Origin: an uncultured Collinsella sp.
GTDB taxonomy: Bacteria; Actinomycetota; Coriobacteriia; Coriobacteriales; Coriobacteriaceae
Length of the DNA stretch: 8,425 nucleotides
Direction: 5' to 3'
Assembly (NCBI GenBank): GCA_938045085.1
Contig: CALINZ010000333.1
Location: 1 to 8,425, forward strand
Shown: positions 6,539 to 8,425 of the stretch, one piece after another
Layout: each line of letters begins with the position of its first letter
How positions within the stretch are numbered: position 1 is the first letter of the stretch
Notes under the pieces: model-generated
The model's input: only the letters and a program-made list of their open reading frames with translations
Told to the model about the DNA's origin: nothing
Databases searched by the model: none
Program-made: the position numbers and the translations under genes

Positions 6539-7846
6539 ATGAGCAAGACAATAGTTAAGCCCACGCTATCGCTGGGCAACCACATCTATCTGTATCGCCT
6601 GCTGCGCGACGCGATTGGGTGCGGCAAGCAAACGTTTATGACGCAGGTCGAGGAGGCACTCGCCGCTGGTGACATGGTCGCATATGACCTGGGCTTTGAG
6701 TCCACGCGCGAGCTGCTCGAGGAGCTCGACGACTGCATTAAGCTGACTGTCTTTAAGGGCGGTCGCCTGTATGCCACCGTCATCGCCAACGAGGCTTGGG
6801 ATGCCGCCCTTGCCAAAGGCGAGGACAAGCCCAAAGCTGCCAAGGGCGCCAAGCAGTCCTACAAAAAGAAAAAGCGCGGCGAGAAGGACCTCAAGGCCGT
6901 GCGCCCCAAGCACGTTAAGCGTCCCGAGCCCGAAGCCATGGTTGAAGTCGTGCCGGAACCCGAGCCCGAGACAGAGATCGAAGTCGCTATTGAGGTAACG
7001 GCAGAAGCCGAAACCGAAATCGCTGCCACGACCGAGCCCGTAGTCATATCCGAGCAGGAAGCCACTGCTGAGCTCAACGAGGCTCCCAAGTCGACAGCCG
7101 AAGAAGCCGCTAACCTATCCGAAACGCCTGCGTTCCAAAACAGCGATGTCTTTGGCGACGAGGCTGAGGACGATCAGTCCGACGAGCCCACAGATCAAGA
7201 CGCTACCGAGACGGCGCCGGAACCCGAGACGCCGCAGCCCGCCATCTCGCTCACGGTCGTCTATGACCCCGAGAATGCCAATGCCGGCATCACCACCATG
7301 GCATCCACGCCCATCGAGGCAAAGTCGAGCGTCGAGAATGAGAGCGCGACGCAGGTTGAGGTTGAAACTGAAGCTGCAGACGCGCCCGTCACCGTGAAGC
7401 CCGCAGATTCCACAATCAAGCCGAAGACGACGCTGGAGTTCGCACCCGTCATCGAATCCGTGCCCGCCTCTGCTTGCGACCAAATTCCCGCACCGGCACC
7501 GGCTTCGGTACTCGCAGAGGCCCCAACCCCCGCACCCGTAGCGCCCGCCATCCCCGAGGACTTCCCCGTCGATTTCGCAACCGAGGTCTTCTGCCCCGGC
7601 CCGCTTCTGCACCAGCTGTCGACCTATCTCCCCTACGGCGCCGATACCCTCGGCATTGTCGGCGAGTACTACTGGATCGCCCGCGAGCGCGGTACCATCG
7701 AGGCCGCGCGAAACCGCGCAAGCTTCCCCCTGCGCTACACGCAGGCCGGCGAGCGCCGCGAGGTTGCCGTGCGCATCCGCCGCAATACCACCGGTGGCCT
7801 CGGATCCACCTGGGCCATCGATAAAGTCGAGCCTTCTACCAAGTAA
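6539..7846 (+). CDS. Uncharacterised protein: LOTUS-like winged-helix domain, acidic linker, conserved C-terminal domain
   Basis: 435 residues with a GAGGAG ribosome site eight bases before the ATG at 6539; an earlier in-frame start at 6467 lies inside the terminator and is rejected. Residues 10-83 look like a small winged helix: helices around 16-27 and 33-43, then GFESTRELLEELDD (52-65) and a two-strand wing, IKLTVFKGGRLYATVI (67-82). The order GF, leucine-rich helix, then GGRLY resembles OST-HTH/LOTUS RNA-binding domains, an inference by eye. Residues 93-128 are strongly basic (KKKKRGEKD). Residues 130 to about 345 are Glu, Pro, Ala and Thr rich, probably disordered, ending in an Ala-Pro hinge. 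Residues 343-431 form a compact, likely folded domain (EVFCPGPLLHQL, GIVGEYYWIARERG, a basic VAVRIRRN). No signal peptide or membrane helix, so cytoplasmic. It converges with the ettA-like gene. Function unknown; RNA binding is possible. Confidence 0.88.
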   Translation: MSKTIVKPTLSLGNHIYLYRLLRDAIGCGKQTFMTQVEEALAAGDMVAYDLGFESTRELLEELDDCIKLTVFKGGRLYATVIANEAWDAALAKGEDKPKAAKGAKQSYKKKKRGEKDLKAVRPKHVKRPEPEAMVEVVPEPEPETEIEVAIEVTAEAETEIAATTEPVVISEQEATAELNEAPKSTAEEAANLSETPAFQNSDVFGDEAEDDQSDEPTDQDATETAPEPETPQPAISLTVVYDPENANAGITTMASTPIEAKSSVENESATQVEVETEAADAPVTVKPADSTIKPKTTLEFAPVIESVPASACDQIPAPAPASVLAEAPTPAPVAPAIPEDFPVDFATEVFCPGPLLHQLSTYLPYGADTLGIVGEYYWIARERGTIEAARNRASFPLRYTQAGERREVAVRIRRNTTGGLGSTWAIDKVEPSTK

Positions 7847-7849
7847 CAA

Positions 7850-7883
7850 AAAGGGACGATAACCCCAAGGTTATCGTCCCTTT
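7850..7883. terminator. Bidirectional terminator between convergent genes
   Basis: AAAGGGACGATAACC (7850-7864) and GGTTATCGTCCCTTT (7869-7883) are perfect 15-base complements around a CCAA loop. Read on the plus strand it ends in TTTCTCGTT, and on the minus strand in TTTTTGTT, so it can end both the plus-strand gene (stop at 7846) and the minus-strand ettA-like gene (stop at 7907). The stem uses the same short gap for both and is the strongest hairpin in the window. Confidence 0.95.
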
Positions 7884-7906
7884 CTCGTTAGGTCACCTGA
7901 GCTCGA

Positions 7907-8425
7907 CTAATCGCGCGTCAGCTTGCGGTGAATACGATGCGGCTGGGCTGCGTCCTCGCCAAGGCGCTCGATGCGGTTGGCCTGATAGGCCTCGAAGTTG
8001 CCCTCAAACCAATACCAGTTGCCCGGATTCTCGTCGGTGCCCTCCCACGCTAGAATGTGCGTGGCGACGCGGTCCAGGAACATACGGTCGTGGCTAATGA
8101 CCACCGAGCAGCCCGGGAACTCGAGCAGCGCCGCTTCGAGCGAGGACAGCGTCTCGACGTCGAGGTCATTCGTGGGCTCGTCGAGAAGCAGCAGGTTGCC
8201 GCCCTGCTTGAGCGTAAGCGCCAAGTTCAGACGGTTGCGCTCGCCACCGGAGAGTACGCCGGCGCGCTTCTGCTGGTCCTGGCCTTTAAAGCCAAAGCTC
8301 GCCACATAAGCACGGCTCGGAACCTCGGTCTCACCGACCATCATGTGGTCCAGGCCATCCGAGACGACCTCCCACAGGTTCTTATCGGGGTCGATGCCGG
8401 AACGGTTCTGATCGACATAGGAGAT
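7907..8425 (-). CDS. ettA: EttA-like ABC-F ATPase, C-terminal part (N-terminus cut by window edge)
   Basis: 172 residues remain, open to the right edge; the family is about 555 residues, so roughly the last third is present. This is the second nucleotide-binding domain: the fragment begins ISYVDQNRSG, then has VPSRAYVASFGFKG, the signature LSGGERNR (fragment 58-65), Walker B LLLLDEPTNDLD with Glu83 as the catalytic base, and the switch His112 in ISHDR. The FKGQDQQKR segment, the FPGCSVVISHDRMFLDR stretch and the following THILAWEG and YWFEGNFEAY are characteristic of EttA, the energy-dependent translational throttle that binds the ribosomal E site and gates entry to elongation according to ATP/ADP. 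It is a soluble cytoplasmic protein without membrane domains. The ATG at 8344 is internal, because homology continues upstream without a break. EttA is favoured over the ABC-F resistance proteins, but the diagnostic arm region lies outside the window. Confidence 0.92.
   Translation of the reverse strand: MSYVDQNRSGIDPDKNLWEVVSDGLDHMMVGETEVPSRAYVASFGFKGQDQQKRAGVLSGGERNRLNLALTLKQGGNLLLLDEPTNDLDVETLSSLEAALLEFPGCSVVISHDRMFLDRVATHILAWEGTDENPGNWYWFEGNFEAYQANRIERLGEDAAQPHRIHRKLTRD

Noticed and set aside
6930..7560. Repetitive Glu/Pro/Ala coding region as a tandem DNA repeat
   Set aside because: The compositional bias is at the protein level; no exact or regular repeat unit is visible in the DNA.
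1..8425. Mobile element, CRISPR array, phage or defence system
   Set aside because: No transposase, integrase, terminal repeats, regularly spaced repeats or defence-type domains were seen on either strand; base composition is even through the genes.

Overview
This 8.4 kb window is high-GC bacterial chromosome with ordinary housekeeping content. The encoded proteins (an Mbeg1-like hydrolase with a GHSKGGN nucleophile motif, a Gln-102-type L-lactate dehydrogenase, a two-domain glutaminase-type NAD+ synthetase, an EttA-like ABC-F ATPase) and the strongly GC-biased codons suggest a fermentative gut Actinomycetota, most likely Coriobacteriia such as Collinsella. That assignment comes from protein character only, with no database search.

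Layout. From 1 to about 5243 everything is coded on the minus strand, so transcription runs right to left: nadE (3264-5243), a class I/II PLP aminotransferase (1982-3145), L-lactate dehydrogenase (830-1780), and an alpha/beta hydrolase cut by the left edge (1-715). The minus-strand genes are separated by strong hairpins (3165-3195, 1806-1838, 763-796), so they look like separate or attenuated units rather than one tight operon. A divergent intergenic region (5244-5446) separates nadE from two plus-strand genes: a small membrane protein with a long Ser/Thr/Asn/Gly-rich tail (5447-6400) and a 435-residue protein with a winged-helix-like N-terminal domain, a long acidic Glu/Pro/Ala linker and a conserved-looking C-terminal domain (6539-7846). 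The latter converges on the C-terminal part of a minus-strand ettA-like gene (7907-8425, cut by the right edge), with a 15-bp perfect hairpin serving both directions.

How the genes relate. NadE makes NAD+ and lactate dehydrogenase regenerates NAD+ from NADH during fermentation, so the two fit a redox theme, but the terminators argue against obligate co-transcription. The aminotransferase makes or interconverts amino acids and consumes no product of its neighbours that the sequence reveals. The two plus-strand genes are uncharacterised.

No mobile element, CRISPR array, tRNA, rRNA or convincing novel defence system was seen. The points most worth a second look are the regulatory RNA-like structures (the terminator only 19 bases from the aminotransferase start codon, the T-box-like motif with competing hairpins near 5308-5337, the hairpin in the ldh leader), the apparent absence of the fructose-1,6-bisphosphate site in the lactate dehydrogenase, and the LOTUS-like protein with the acidic linker.
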